Below are positions 1 to 7,176 of a stretch of 64,000 nucleotides of DNA, in pieces. A program made the translations under genes and the position numbers. Source of the DNA: Planctomycetota bacterium (lineage in GTDB: Bacteria; Planctomycetota; Phycisphaerae; Tepidisphaerales; Tepidisphaeraceae); the NCBI GenBank assembly GCA_039182125.1, contig JBCDCH010000004.1, positions 46,888-110,887 of the forward strand, in the 5' to 3' direction. The notes beneath the pieces were generated by a model. The model worked only from the letters and a program-made list of their open reading frames with translations. It was not told the origin of the DNA and searched no databases. Each line of letters starts with the position of its first letter. The stretch's first letter is position 1.

Positions 1-318
1 TTCGCGGGCCTACTGAACCAAAAGAAGTACGCCGAGGCCGGCGAGTTGATGGTCGCAAGCCACGGGAGTTTGTCGGGCGACTACGAGGTGAGCACCGATC
101 GCCTGGACTACCTCGCCGCCAAAGCGGTCAAGCTCGACGGCGTGTACGGCGCCCGCATGACCGGCGGCGGCTTCGGCGGCTGTGTGATCGCCCTCGTCGA
201 CGCCGAACACGCCGGGCGGACGCAGACGGCGTTGACCGGGTCATTCGAGAAGCAGTTCGGCGTGAAGCCCGAGGCGTTCACGACGCGACCGGCCGGCGGC
301 GCGGAGGTGGTGGGGTGA
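1..318 (+). CDS. galK: galactokinase, C-terminal part (truncated by the window edge)
   Basis: The 105 visible residues are the end of a GHMP-family sugar kinase. The decisive motif is MTGGGFGGC, the third GHMP motif (glycine-rich, phosphate-binding) in its galactokinase form, at visible residues 47-55. It is followed by the usual C-terminal strand and a PEAFTTRPAGGA ending that resembles galactokinase C-termini. The enzyme phosphorylates galactose at C1 in the Leloir pathway, in the cytoplasm. The frame is open from base 1, so the start and motifs 1 and 2 lie outside the window. The stop overlaps the next gene's GTG start by 3 nt (GTGA), so the two are probably translated together. Another GHMP kinase is possible but less likely given the exact motif. 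Confidence 0.85.
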   Translation, partial: FAGLLNQKKYAEAGELMVASHGSLSGDYEVSTDRLDYLAAKAVKLDGVYGARMTGGGFGGCVIALVDAEHAGRTQTALTGSFEKQFGVKPEAFTTRPAGGAEVVG

Positions 319-938
319 GGCTTTGGTATGGCTGGCGATGGGCGATCTGGATCGCAAGTATCGGGCTGGGGTTGCTGACCACACTTTCTTTTGTAAGACC
401 TTTCGCGGCACCGCTACTCGTCACCATCAATGCCTCTGGCGATTCGCGTTCCAGCTACCAAGTCGTCGCAAGACACGGCGTTGCGTGGTGGATAGCCGAG
501 CATCACGAGCGGACCGTGATCGCACCCGACACAATCCCGCCTCTCCGGCGCTCGATTGCCAAGCGAAATCCGGTTACCACCGCACTAACCGACCCGGTTC
601 ACCTGACCCGGGCGGGCTTTGGAGTGGACACTTGGAAGTCGACCGGCAAGACGACTGTCGCAAGCTCGGTCGTCGGCATCGAGAACGACATTGATGGCGA
701 CGGCCACATTCGATTCACCCAACTTGAGCAATCAACGACGATCCGCGTTCCACTGACACTGCTGCTGCTCGTCAGTCTTTCGTCGAACGTGTTATTGGCG
801 GCGATGGCCTCCCGCGGAAGACCCCAGCCAGGAAACTGCCCCGCCTGCGGTTACGACCTGCGGGCGACGCCGGGGCGGTGTTCGGAGTGTGGGTGGGGGC
901 GAAAAGGCGAGGCGGCAGCGCACGAGACCCGACCGTGA
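315..938 (+). CDS. membrane protein with C-terminal zinc ribbon
   Basis: A 207-residue protein of unknown function. It has an N-terminal hydrophobic segment at about residues 8-32, an extracytoplasmic region, a second hydrophobic segment at about 148-162 (LLLLVSLSSNVLLAA), and a C-terminal double-CxxC zinc ribbon, CPACGYDLRATPGRCSECG. That tail is very common on short membrane proteins of planctomycetes and here should lie in the cytoplasm. The GTG start overlaps the galK stop, suggesting translational coupling, although no link to galactose metabolism is evident. The stop codon lies inside the left arm of a long inverted repeat. The product is real by its motif; its function is unknown. Confidence 0.75.
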   Translation: MRLWYGWRWAIWIASIGLGLLTTLSFVRPFAAPLLVTINASGDSRSSYQVVARHGVAWWIAEHHERTVIAPDTIPPLRRSIAKRNPVTTALTDPVHLTRAGFGVDTWKSTGKTTVASSVVGIENDIDGDGHIRFTQLEQSTTIRVPLTLLLLVSLSSNVLLAAMASRGRPQPGNCPACGYDLRATPGRCSECGWGRKGEAAAHETRP

Positions 939-1033
939 GGGAGGGTGGCGGGCGGCAGCCAGCGTCTCCGTGCGTGCGTGACCAATCGACCTGAAACGGC
1001 AGCTGCCGCCACCCGCCCTTCATTACGGTCGGG
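928..1033. repeat. 32-nt imperfect inverted repeat between convergent genes
   Basis: The left arm at 928-959 and the right arm at 1002-1033 match at 26 of 32 positions after reverse complementing, with a 42-nt loop. Both arms begin with CCCGACCGT and end in GGCGGCAGC on the folded strand. The left arm includes the stop codon of the upstream zinc-ribbon gene, and the minus-strand gene ends 33 nt further on. It may act as a bidirectional terminator, though there is no T tract, or it may be a small mobile palindrome. Confidence 0.6.
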
Positions 1034-1066
1034 CCTCTTGTGGAACGGGATTCCGAAGCGTCGCGG

Positions 1067-1867
1067 CTACTTCTCGACGAGATCCAACAGCTTCTGATCC
1101 ACGAGCAGCGCTGGCTTTTCGTCGCGTTCCCAAGAGGGCAGGACGAAGACGCAGTGGGTGGTTGTTTGGCCGTCTGCGGTGAGGGCGAGGGTGAAGGGGC
1201 TGGGCAGGTCGTAGGTGCCGCGCTGGGTGGATTGGTTGGTACCGGTGCCTTGACCGCGGGCGTCGCCGCGTTCGTTGAGGTCGCTGAAGTTGGCACCGGC
1301 GAAGCTGCCGGCGACGAACTGACCGTCGCCACCGAAGGCGATCTTGCTGGACGTGTAAACGTCGGTGATCATGGTTCCGGGCGCGCGAACGCCGGTGGAG
1401 GCGAAGCTCTCGCGCGTCCATGCGGTGTCGGCGAGCATCTGCTTCGTCGGCTGGACGGCAGGCCGGAACACGTCCGCCGGCTTGGTCTGGCTCCAGCGCC
1501 GCTCCAGCACGCCGGTCTCGACGCCGCCGATCTGCTTGTTGGCCTTGAACAGGTCGGTGCGTTTTCCGGCAATCTCGACGACGAGCCGGTCGGCTTCCTC
1601 GCGCCACGTCCCCGTCGGCACCGTGTCCGGATCGAACCCCGCCGGCCCGCCGATCGGCAGCCCCGCGAACACCCGCCCGTCCGTGAGAAACGTGTAGAAC
1701 GCGACCTTGCGCTTAAACGTCGTGCCCCGCCACCGGTAGACCTTCGCGGCATAAATCTTGTAGCCGATCTCGCCGACGGTCTTCCGCTCGGCCTTACTCG
1801 CGGTGCTCGGAGAGACACACAGCGCGAGAAGCATGAACGCGGCAAGAGCGCTGGCCAGGAGTCGCAT
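1067..1867 (-). CDS. secreted protein of unknown function
   Basis: A 266-residue protein. The start at 1867 gives a clear signal peptide (MRLLASALAAFMLLALCVSPSTAS), and a TACCAT hexamer ends 5 nt before it. An in-frame ATG 33 nt upstream would bury the signal. The mature part looks β-rich, with phrases such as FYTFLTDGRVFAGLP, GTWREEADRLVVEI and IAFGGDGQFVAGSF. These resemble lipocalin-like domains that describe an output value, but I recognise no named family. It faces the zinc-ribbon gene across an inverted repeat. The protein is probably periplasmic. Confidence 0.7.
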   Translation of the reverse strand: MRLLASALAAFMLLALCVSPSTASKAERKTVGEIGYKIYAAKVYRWRGTTFKRKVAFYTFLTDGRVFAGLPIGGPAGFDPDTVPTGTWREEADRLVVEIAGKRTDLFKANKQIGGVETGVLERRWSQTKPADVFRPAVQPTKQMLADTAWTRESFASTGVRAPGTMITDVYTSSKIAFGGDGQFVAGSFAGANFSDLNERGDARGQGTGTNQSTQRGTYDLPSPFTLALTADGQTTTHCVFVLPSWERDEKPALLVDQKLLDLVEK

Positions 1868-2064
1868 GCCGGATGGTAAGTATTTTGCCGACCCGCACAC
1901 AACGGCCTTCGCACGACTGGCCGAAACGAAAAGTTGGCATATCGGACATGTCGGGTGTAATCCGCGGCGCCGTTTGGCCGATAGGGAGATGGAATGGATG
2001 CTTCGCTCGGCGGGTAGCGCCGATGGAGGCGGGGAATGCGACCTTGTTGATGGAGACGACCGAT

Positions 2065-2232
2065 ATGCCGGTTCAACTGATTTGTCCGAATCTTCGCTGC
2101 CGGCGTGTGCTGAACGTGCCGGACGCCGTGCGTGGCCGGATCGTGAAGTGCCAGCACTGCTCCACGCATCTGCGCGTGCCCAAGCCGAAGATCGAAACCG
2201 TCCCGCCCGAGCCGGCCAAGAGCAACGACTGA
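2065..2232 (+). CDS. small zinc-ribbon protein
   Basis: A 55-residue protein starting MPVQLICPN. Two CxxC-like pairs (CPNLRC and CQHC) frame a basic strand, and a proline- and lysine-rich tail follows. This matches the MJ0042/GYF-type short zinc fingers that sit at the N-terminus of many planctomycete proteins, here without any further domain. The frame is open upstream to 1873, but the extra residues look non-coding, so I took the ATG beside the first zinc motif. It ends 6 nt from the stop of the convergent isomerase gene. The function is unknown. Confidence 0.55.
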   Translation: MPVQLICPNLRCRRVLNVPDAVRGRIVKCQHCSTHLRVPKPKIETVPPEPAKSND

Positions 2233-2238
2233 GAACCG

Positions 2239-3012
2239 TTACCTCAGCCCCATCGCTTGCAAGTTCTCAAGGCTGGTCGCTAACGAGTCGAACGGATCGC
2301 GATAACAGTGGTCCTGCTCGACGGCGTACCACTGGACGTCGGCCTCCCGTGCCGCCTCGAAGATGGCGGGCCAGTTCAGATTGCCCTGGCCGATCTCCAT
2401 GTCGTAGTGGGTTTTGTCCGGGCGAATGCCCAGGTCCTTGACGTGGATCACCGGCACGCGGCCGGCGTGATCACGTAGCCACTGAGCGGGATCGCCACCG
2501 GCGTGGGCGATCCAATAGGTGTCCCACTCGAAGCAGAACCGCATGTCCAGTCGGTCGACGAGCATGTCGATCGCCCGGTCGCCGTCGAGCGCGTCATCGA
2601 CCTTGGCCCACTCGTGGCTGTGGTTGTGGTAGCCAACGCGGATGCCGGCGTCAGCGTACTGACCGACGACGGCGTTGATGCTCTGGATGAACGCATCCCA
2701 ATGGGCCTCGTCGAACTCGGCGGGGCTCGGGAAGTAACCACCGATCGCGGTGTAGTCGCTGCCGAGCGTTTTTTGTTTCTCGATAACCGTGTCGACATTT
2801 TCGTGGATCATCTCATGAGTCGCGCAGCAGTGCAGGCCGTGCGTGTCGAGGATGTTCCTGATCTCCTTCGGCTCGATCGGCCCGACGGCGCTGACCTGCA
2901 CTGCTTTCCAACCCTGATCGGCGAGCTTCTTACACGTCGCGTCGAAGTCGGCGGCGTTCTTCGTGTAATCACGGAGCGTGTAGAGTTGGACAGCGAGTTG
3001 CGTGTCGGGCAT
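2239..3012 (-). CDS. sugar phosphate isomerase/epimerase (xylose isomerase-like TIM barrel)
   Basis: A 257-residue single-domain protein of the AP endonuclease 2/xylose isomerase-like barrel family. It starts with the typical strand LAVQLYTLRDY. Metal and substrate site phrases are visible: GYHNHSHEW (residues about 125-133), CFEWDTYWIAHAG, VIHVKDL and YAVEQDHC. These match the conserved Glu/His/Asp positions of the family. It probably isomerises or epimerises a sugar or inositol derivative in the cytoplasm; the substrate cannot be read from sequence. There is no signal peptide, although many planctomycete homologues have one. A TAGTTT hexamer ends 7 nt before the ATG and no Shine-Dalgarno site is present. 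Confidence 0.85.
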   Translation of the reverse strand: MPDTQLAVQLYTLRDYTKNAADFDATCKKLADQGWKAVQVSAVGPIEPKEIRNILDTHGLHCCATHEMIHENVDTVIEKQKTLGSDYTAIGGYFPSPAEFDEAHWDAFIQSINAVVGQYADAGIRVGYHNHSHEWAKVDDALDGDRAIDMLVDRLDMRFCFEWDTYWIAHAGGDPAQWLRDHAGRVPVIHVKDLGIRPDKTHYDMEIGQGNLNWPAIFEAAREADVQWYAVEQDHCYRDPFDSLATSLENLQAMGLR

Positions 3013-3022
3013 GCGAGCGAAA

Positions 3023-4177
3023 CTACGCCAACCCGGGCCGGCTCACAACCGTCTGACCGCTGCCTTGACCAAGCCGTTTCATCCAGGCGTTGCGGGTGTA
3101 AATCTGCCGCATGCCGTGGCGTTGGTAGAGGCGGATGGCCGGGGTGTTGGCGGCATCGACGGCGAGCGTCAGACCGTCGCAGCCCTGCGTACGCGCGGCC
3201 GATAGCGCCGCCTGCATCATCGGACCGCTCAGACCCTGCCCGCGCGCCTGGGGGACGAGACCCAGATACACGACCTCCGCCAACGGCCGATTGGGCACCC
3301 GGGCGAGCAACACCACGCCCAACGGCTCGTCGCTACGAACAACCAACTGCCAAAACGCCGGCACGAAATCGCCCGCCGCCCGATGTCCGGCCATCACGTC
3401 ATCCATCGACCGCACGCCGGCCAACGCGGGGCAGTCGAGGCTTCCGACATACGTCTCGGCGACCGTGTCGCGAAACCTCGCGTATGCCGACTCGTCGAAC
3501 GTTTCCAAGCGAACACCGGCGGGCAGGTTCGGCGTCGGCGGGCGCGGCGGAACCTCGCGGAGCATGTAGACAAGCTCAGCGATCGGACCGAAGCCGGCCG
3601 ACTTCACGATCGCGTCCAGGGCTTGGTCCTTCGGATCGGTTAGAACCTGGGCCAGTTTGTGTCCCGCATCGGCAAGACCGTCACACGCTCGGGAAAGGGC
3701 CGCCGAAGCCGCGTCGGCGATCTGGGCCGGCGGCGCGGCGGTGCAGGAGACGATCGCCGACCCGCCGGGAACGGCAATTGGCGTGGCCACGAACTTCAAC
3801 CCCTCGGCCCCACCACGATCCCCCGCCACGACTTGCATCTGCCCCAGGTCGATCTTCCGGGCCACGGCAAACCGCAAAAAATCCAGCACGGCCGCGTCCT
3901 CGGCCAACTCACCGAGACGGCCGAGCATCAGCCGAACGGCGGCGTGGATTTCGGACCGGTCGACAGGTCGGACCTGCCAATCCCCCACCGTTTCCGATTG
4001 CCGCCAGGCCAAACCCGAGACGCGCACACCACCGTCGGTGTCGCGCGGCGGCGTTTGCGAGGCGCTGCGCTGAGCGGCAGTGGGGTTTGACAGGTCGGCC
4101 ACGTCCCGAACAATAAGGGACCCCCGCCCCCGAGCGGTAACACCATTTCGCCACGGTGGACTGTTTTTCGCCGGCAT
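3023..4177 (-). CDS. GNAT-family N-acetyltransferase with duplicated-fold layout
   Basis: From the ATG at 4177 the protein has 384 residues. The C-terminal half is a clear GNAT domain: LGLVPQARGQGLSGPMMQAAL is the acetyl-CoA binding loop (V-P-x-x-R-G-x-G) and VDAANTPAIRLYQRHGM the closing motif. The N-terminal half looks like a diverged second GNAT fold, as in mycothiol-synthase-like proteins. The acceptor is unknown. The frame is open further upstream to 4312, and a later start is also possible because the first 55 residues are poorly conserved in character. It runs divergently from the secreted protein at 4210, leaving about 30 nt between the starts. Confidence 0.75.
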   Translation of the reverse strand: MPAKNSPPWRNGVTARGRGSLIVRDVADLSNPTAAQRSASQTPPRDTDGGVRVSGLAWRQSETVGDWQVRPVDRSEIHAAVRLMLGRLGELAEDAAVLDFLRFAVARKIDLGQMQVVAGDRGGAEGLKFVATPIAVPGGSAIVSCTAAPPAQIADAASAALSRACDGLADAGHKLAQVLTDPKDQALDAIVKSAGFGPIAELVYMLREVPPRPPTPNLPAGVRLETFDESAYARFRDTVAETYVGSLDCPALAGVRSMDDVMAGHRAAGDFVPAFWQLVVRSDEPLGVVLLARVPNRPLAEVVYLGLVPQARGQGLSGPMMQAALSAARTQGCDGLTLAVDAANTPAIRLYQRHGMRQIYTRNAWMKRLGQGSGQTVVSRPGLA

Positions 4178-4209
4178 GGTGGGTCCGCCCGCATGAATCA
4201 GGAGCCCGT

Positions 4210-4887
4210 ATGTCCCGCCGATCCGTCTTTGCCCGCCTGTTGCCCAACGCCCTGCTCGCCGCCGCTGTCGGAACGCTCTCGATCGCGACCCTGCTCCCGG
4301 CCGAGCCGGCACAGGCGTTCCCGACGCCCAGCAACTACCCGATCAGTTGGGAACTCGAGTTCGATTACGAGGATCCCCGTCGCATCGTCGTCGAAGTCCC
4401 CGGCGAGTCCGAGCCCAAGGCGTTTTGGTACATGACTTACCGCGTCACCAACAACACCGACGAGGAACAGCTTTTCCTGCCGGTGTTCGAGATGCTCACC
4501 AGCAGCGGCGAGGTCATCCGCTCGGATCGCGGCATCCACCCCGACGTCTTCGCCAACATCAAAGCCCGCGCCGGCGACGCCTTCCTCAAGGAGTCGCTCG
4601 ACCTCAGCGGTTCGACCTTGCTCATCGGCGACGATCAGGTCCAACATGGCGTGGCGATCTGGGAAGAGCCCAACCCCGAACTCGGCAAATTCACGATCTT
4701 CATCGGCGGCCTCAGCGGCGAAGCGGCCCCGATCACCAAGCCCGACGGCGATCCCCTCCTCGACGATCAAGGCCGCCAGATCCTGCTGTTCAAGACTAAG
4801 CAGATCGACTATCGCCTGCTCGGCGACGAGATCCGCCCCGGGAACGACCCACTCGAAAAAGAGGGCGAGTCCTGGGTGATGCGGTAG
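4210..4887 (+). CDS. secreted protein of unknown function
   Basis: A 225-residue protein with an N-terminal signal peptide (hydrophobic core LLAAAVGTLSIATLL, likely cut after AQA). A good Shine-Dalgarno site, GGAG, sits 5 nt before the ATG; an upstream in-frame ATG at 4156 is rejected. The mature part includes WYMTYRVTNNTDEEQLFLPVFEM, typical of a small Ig-like β-sandwich, with acidic, charged loops. I do not recognise the family. It is upstream of rpmA on the same strand but separated by 48 nt, and rpmA has its own Shine-Dalgarno site. The protein is likely periplasmic. Confidence 0.75.
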   Translation: MSRRSVFARLLPNALLAAAVGTLSIATLLPAEPAQAFPTPSNYPISWELEFDYEDPRRIVVEVPGESEPKAFWYMTYRVTNNTDEEQLFLPVFEMLTSSGEVIRSDRGIHPDVFANIKARAGDAFLKESLDLSGSTLLIGDDQVQHGVAIWEEPNPELGKFTIFIGGLSGEAAPITKPDGDPLLDDQGRQILLFKTKQIDYRLLGDEIRPGNDPLEKEGESWVMR

Positions 4888-4935
4888 CCCGCCCGCCCGG
4901 CGCGCCTAACATGCCGGCCCAGCACGGAGAACCCA

Positions 4936-5184
4936 ATGGCACATAAAAAAGGTCAAGGCAGCACCAAGAACGGTCGGGATTCCAACCCGCAGTACCTCGG
5001 CGTCAAGGCATACGGCGGCGAAGTCGTCAAGGCCGGCTCCATCATCATCCGCCAACGCGGCACCAAGTGGCACCCCGGCTACAACGTCGGCCAGGGCAAG
5101 GACGACACGCTCTTCGCCCTCATCCCCGGCCGCGTCGAGTTCGCCGGCAAGAAAATCCACGTCCGCGAACTCGAAACCGCCTAA
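4936..5184 (+). CDS. rpmA: 50S ribosomal protein L27
   Basis: An 82-residue protein with the unmistakable L27 start [29 protein letters not shown] and the [20 protein letters not shown] core. L27 reaches the peptidyl transferase centre of the ribosome through its N-terminal tail. There is no Firmicutes-type N-terminal extension needing proteolytic removal. GGAG stands 9 nt before the ATG and a TAACAT hexamer 23 nt before it, so this gene has an ordinary leader. The usual partner rplU is not upstream, and obgE is separated from it by the inverted tspO gene. A strong hairpin terminator follows the stop. Confidence 0.98.
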   Translation: MAHKKGQGSTKNGRDSNPQYLGVKAYGGEVVKAGSIIIRQRGTKWHPGYNVGQGKDDTLFALIPGRVEFAGKKIHVRELETA

Positions 5185-5213
5185 CCGCCCGACCGAGTCA
5201 ACGACCTAAGCAA

Positions 5214-5240
5214 AGCCCACGCCTTCAGGCGTGGGTTTTT
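5214..5240. terminator. Rho-independent terminator after rpmA, facing tspO
   Basis: A 9-bp perfect stem, GCCCACGCC/GGCGTGGG(T), with a short TTCA loop is followed by TTTTT and preceded by an A-rich stretch (AGCAAA). It lies between the rpmA stop and the convergent tspO stop, so it could serve both strands. Confidence 0.85.
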
Positions 5241-5248
5241 CGCTGAGC

Positions 5249-5710
5249 TCAACGATTCAGCCACCAGATACCCGTCGCCACACTCGTCGCGTAGACGATC
5301 CATGCGAGGTACGGGACAAGCAGCCAGCCAGCGATGGCGTCTTTCCGGAAGAACGCCGCGATGGTCGCGATGAGCGTCACCGACGCAAGCCACATGATCA
5401 CCAGCCCGCCGACAACGGATTCACCCGCGAAGAACACCGGCGTGAACGCCCCGGCCACGGCAAGGTGAATCACGAACAACCAAGTCGGCACGCCAAAGCC
5501 GACCTTCCGCCAGACCCGCCACGCGGCCACGCTCATCAGCACGACGTTGAGCGTCCACGCCGGGCCGAACACCCAACCCGGCGGTGCCCAGCTCGGTTGA
5601 GTAAGTTGCTGATACCACGAACCGTCGCCGGTGACCGTCAGCAACGTGCCGCTGAAGATCACCGCAGCGACAAGGAGAAACCAGCCGAGCAGCGCGAGCC
5701 ACGATCGCAT
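5249..5710 (-). CDS. tspO: TspO/MBR family membrane protein
   Basis: A 153-residue protein with five hydrophobic segments, the length and layout of TspO (tryptophan-rich sensory protein). Family-typical motifs are PSWAPPGWVFGPAWTLNVVLMSVAAWRVW (W-x-P-P-x-W-x-F-x-x-W) near residues 36-64 and the C-terminal LVPYLAWIVYATSVATGIWWLN. TspO binds porphyrins and related ligands in the membrane and affects tetrapyrrole and stress responses; the role here is inferred. The start at 5710 is supported by a TATGGT hexamer ending 6 nt before it, with no Shine-Dalgarno site. It runs divergently from obgE; the start codons are only 21 nt apart. Confidence 0.9.
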   Translation of the reverse strand: MRSWLALLGWFLLVAAVIFSGTLLTVTGDGSWYQQLTQPSWAPPGWVFGPAWTLNVVLMSVAAWRVWRKVGFGVPTWLFVIHLAVAGAFTPVFFAGESVVGGLVIMWLASVTLIATIAAFFRKDAIAGWLLVPYLAWIVYATSVATGIWWLNR

Positions 5711-5716
5711 GGGCCG

Positions 5717-5726
5717 ACCATACACT
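5717..5726. promoter_or_regulatory. overlapping divergent -10 hexamers for tspO and obgE
   Basis: On the minus strand TATGGT (5722-5717) ends 6 nt before the tspO ATG. On the plus strand TACACT (5721-5726) ends 5 nt before the obgE ATG. The hexamers share two bases. If both are used, the two transcripts are leaderless and the polymerase sites exclude each other. Confidence 0.5.
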
Positions 5727-5731
5727 TCTGT

Positions 5732-6736
5732 ATGCTCGTCGACGAAGCGGAGATTTACGTGAAGGCCGGCGACGGCGGAGACGGGGCGGTCTCGTTCCGG
5801 CGAGAAAAGTTCGTTCCCTACGGCGGGCCCGATGGCGGAGATGGTGGCGATGGCGGGTCGATCATCTTCGTCGCCGACCCCAACCGCAACACGCTCACCG
5901 AGTTCGCCGGCAAGCACCACTGGCGGGCCGACAACGGCAAGCCCGGCAGCGGCAAGAAGTGCTACGGCCGATCCGGCGAAGACATGATCTTGCGCGTCCC
6001 GCCGGGGACGCTCGTCCGTGACCTCGACCTCGGCCTCGACATCGCCGATCTCGACGAAGTCGGCAAACAGGTCACCATCGCCCAGGGCGGCAAGGGCGGA
6101 CAGGGCAACTACCACTTCAAGTCCAGCACCAACCAGGCCCCGCGCCAGTTCGGCCCCGGCGAGAAAGGCGTCGAACGCAACCTCCGCCTCGTACTCAAGC
6201 TCATCGCCGACGTCGGCCTCGTCGGGTTACCAAACGCCGGCAAGTCGACCTTCCTCGGGGCCGTGAGCCACGCCAAGCCGCGGGCTGCGGACTACCCCTT
6301 CACCACGCTCGAACCCAGCCTCGGCATCGTCGAACTCGACACCGAACGCACCCTCACCCTCGCCGACATCCCCGGCCTGATCGAAGGTGCCGCCGGCGGT
6401 GCGGGCCTCGGCCACGACTTCCTCAAGCACATCGACCGCTGCAAGGTCATCCTCCACCTGGTCGACCTCTACCCCCTCGACCAGTCCGACCCGATCAAGG
6501 CCTACCACACCATCCGCACAGAGCTCGAGGATTTCTCCACCGACCTCGCCGCCAAGCCCGAGATCGTCGCCGCCAACAAGATGGACCTGGGCATCGAAGA
6601 AGACGACACCCTCGACCAACTCCGAGCCGCCCTGCCCAACACGAAAGTCTTCCCCATCAGCGGCGCGACAGGCGAAGGCATCCGCCCGGTGCTGGAAGAA
6701 CTCTGGAAACGCGTGCACGGCGACGAGGAGGGGTGA
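5732..6736 (+). CDS. obgE: GTPase Obg (CgtA)
   Basis: A 334-residue protein with the glycine-rich Obg fold (residues 1-158: VKAGDGGDGAVSFRREK, GPDGGDGGDGGSIIF) followed by a G domain: G1 GLPNAGKST, switch I YPFTTLEP, G3 DIPGLIEGA and G4 NKMD. It acts in late 50S subunit assembly and in growth and stress control. The optional C-terminal OCT domain is absent; the protein ends soon after the G5 region. The ATG at 5732 begins the Obg fold exactly (MLVDEAEIYVKAG) and has a TACACT hexamer 5 nt upstream. The frame is open far upstream on the strand opposite tspO, but that part is antisense. Confidence 0.97.
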   Translation: MLVDEAEIYVKAGDGGDGAVSFRREKFVPYGGPDGGDGGDGGSIIFVADPNRNTLTEFAGKHHWRADNGKPGSGKKCYGRSGEDMILRVPPGTLVRDLDLGLDIADLDEVGKQVTIAQGGKGGQGNYHFKSSTNQAPRQFGPGEKGVERNLRLVLKLIADVGLVGLPNAGKSTFLGAVSHAKPRAADYPFTTLEPSLGIVELDTERTLTLADIPGLIEGAAGGAGLGHDFLKHIDRCKVILHLVDLYPLDQSDPIKAYHTIRTELEDFSTDLAAKPEIVAANKMDLGIEEDDTLDQLRAALPNTKVFPISGATGEGIRPVLEELWKRVHGDEEG

Positions 6737-6789
6737 GATGACCCCACACCGGTCGTGGCTCGCGCATCAGCCGCAATATGATCTATACG

Positions 6790-7146
6790 ATGCCCGACGA
6801 ATATCCCACTGACGCGGACGGCGAATCACTGCGTCGGCTAGCCGAGACAGGATCGGACATGTCCAAGCCGATGTATATCAACTTTCAAGTGGCGATGCCC
6901 GACGAAGCATCGGCCGACAAGCTTGCCGACGCAGCTCGGAAGCTCGGCTATCACGTGGCGGTTTACGACAGTCCGGAGTGCAGTCTTCCGTGGACGACAG
7001 AATGCTCATGCCGCATGCTCGCGACCTACGACGGGGTCGGTGCGGTCCAGGACGAACTCGCCGAGTTGAGTCGACCTCATGGCGGCCACCCTGACGGATG
7101 GGGAACCTATGGCAACGGACCAAACGGACAACCAAACGTGAAGTGA
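6790..7146 (+). CDS. RraB-like ribonuclease E inhibitor family protein
   Basis: A 118-residue acidic protein. The second half has the layout of the RraB (regulator of RNase E activity B) family: a swivel domain with LGYHVAVYDSPE, CSCRMLATYDGVGAVQDELAELSRPHGG and the hallmark GGHPDGWG. In enterobacteria RraB binds RNase E and modulates mRNA decay; activity here is inferred only from the fold. An in-frame ATG exists at 6778, but a TATGAT hexamer ends 7 nt before the ATG at 6790, which I therefore prefer. No RNase gene is nearby. It follows obgE by 53 nt. Confidence 0.7.
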   Translation: MPDEYPTDADGESLRRLAETGSDMSKPMYINFQVAMPDEASADKLADAARKLGYHVAVYDSPECSLPWTTECSCRMLATYDGVGAVQDELAELSRPHGGHPDGWGTYGNGPNGQPNVK

Positions 7147-7176
7147 TGGACATCCGGCCCTCGTTAGACTGTCCCC

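Noticed and set aside
1..318. galK as a pseudogene fragment
   Set aside because: The frame is open to the first base and the family motif is intact; the truncation is caused by the window edge.
2503..4116. 537-codon plus-strand frame across the isomerase and acetyltransferase genes
   Set aside because: It spans two genes on the opposite strand and turns into Arg/Pro-rich shadow sequence. Both minus-strand proteins have recognisable family motifs.
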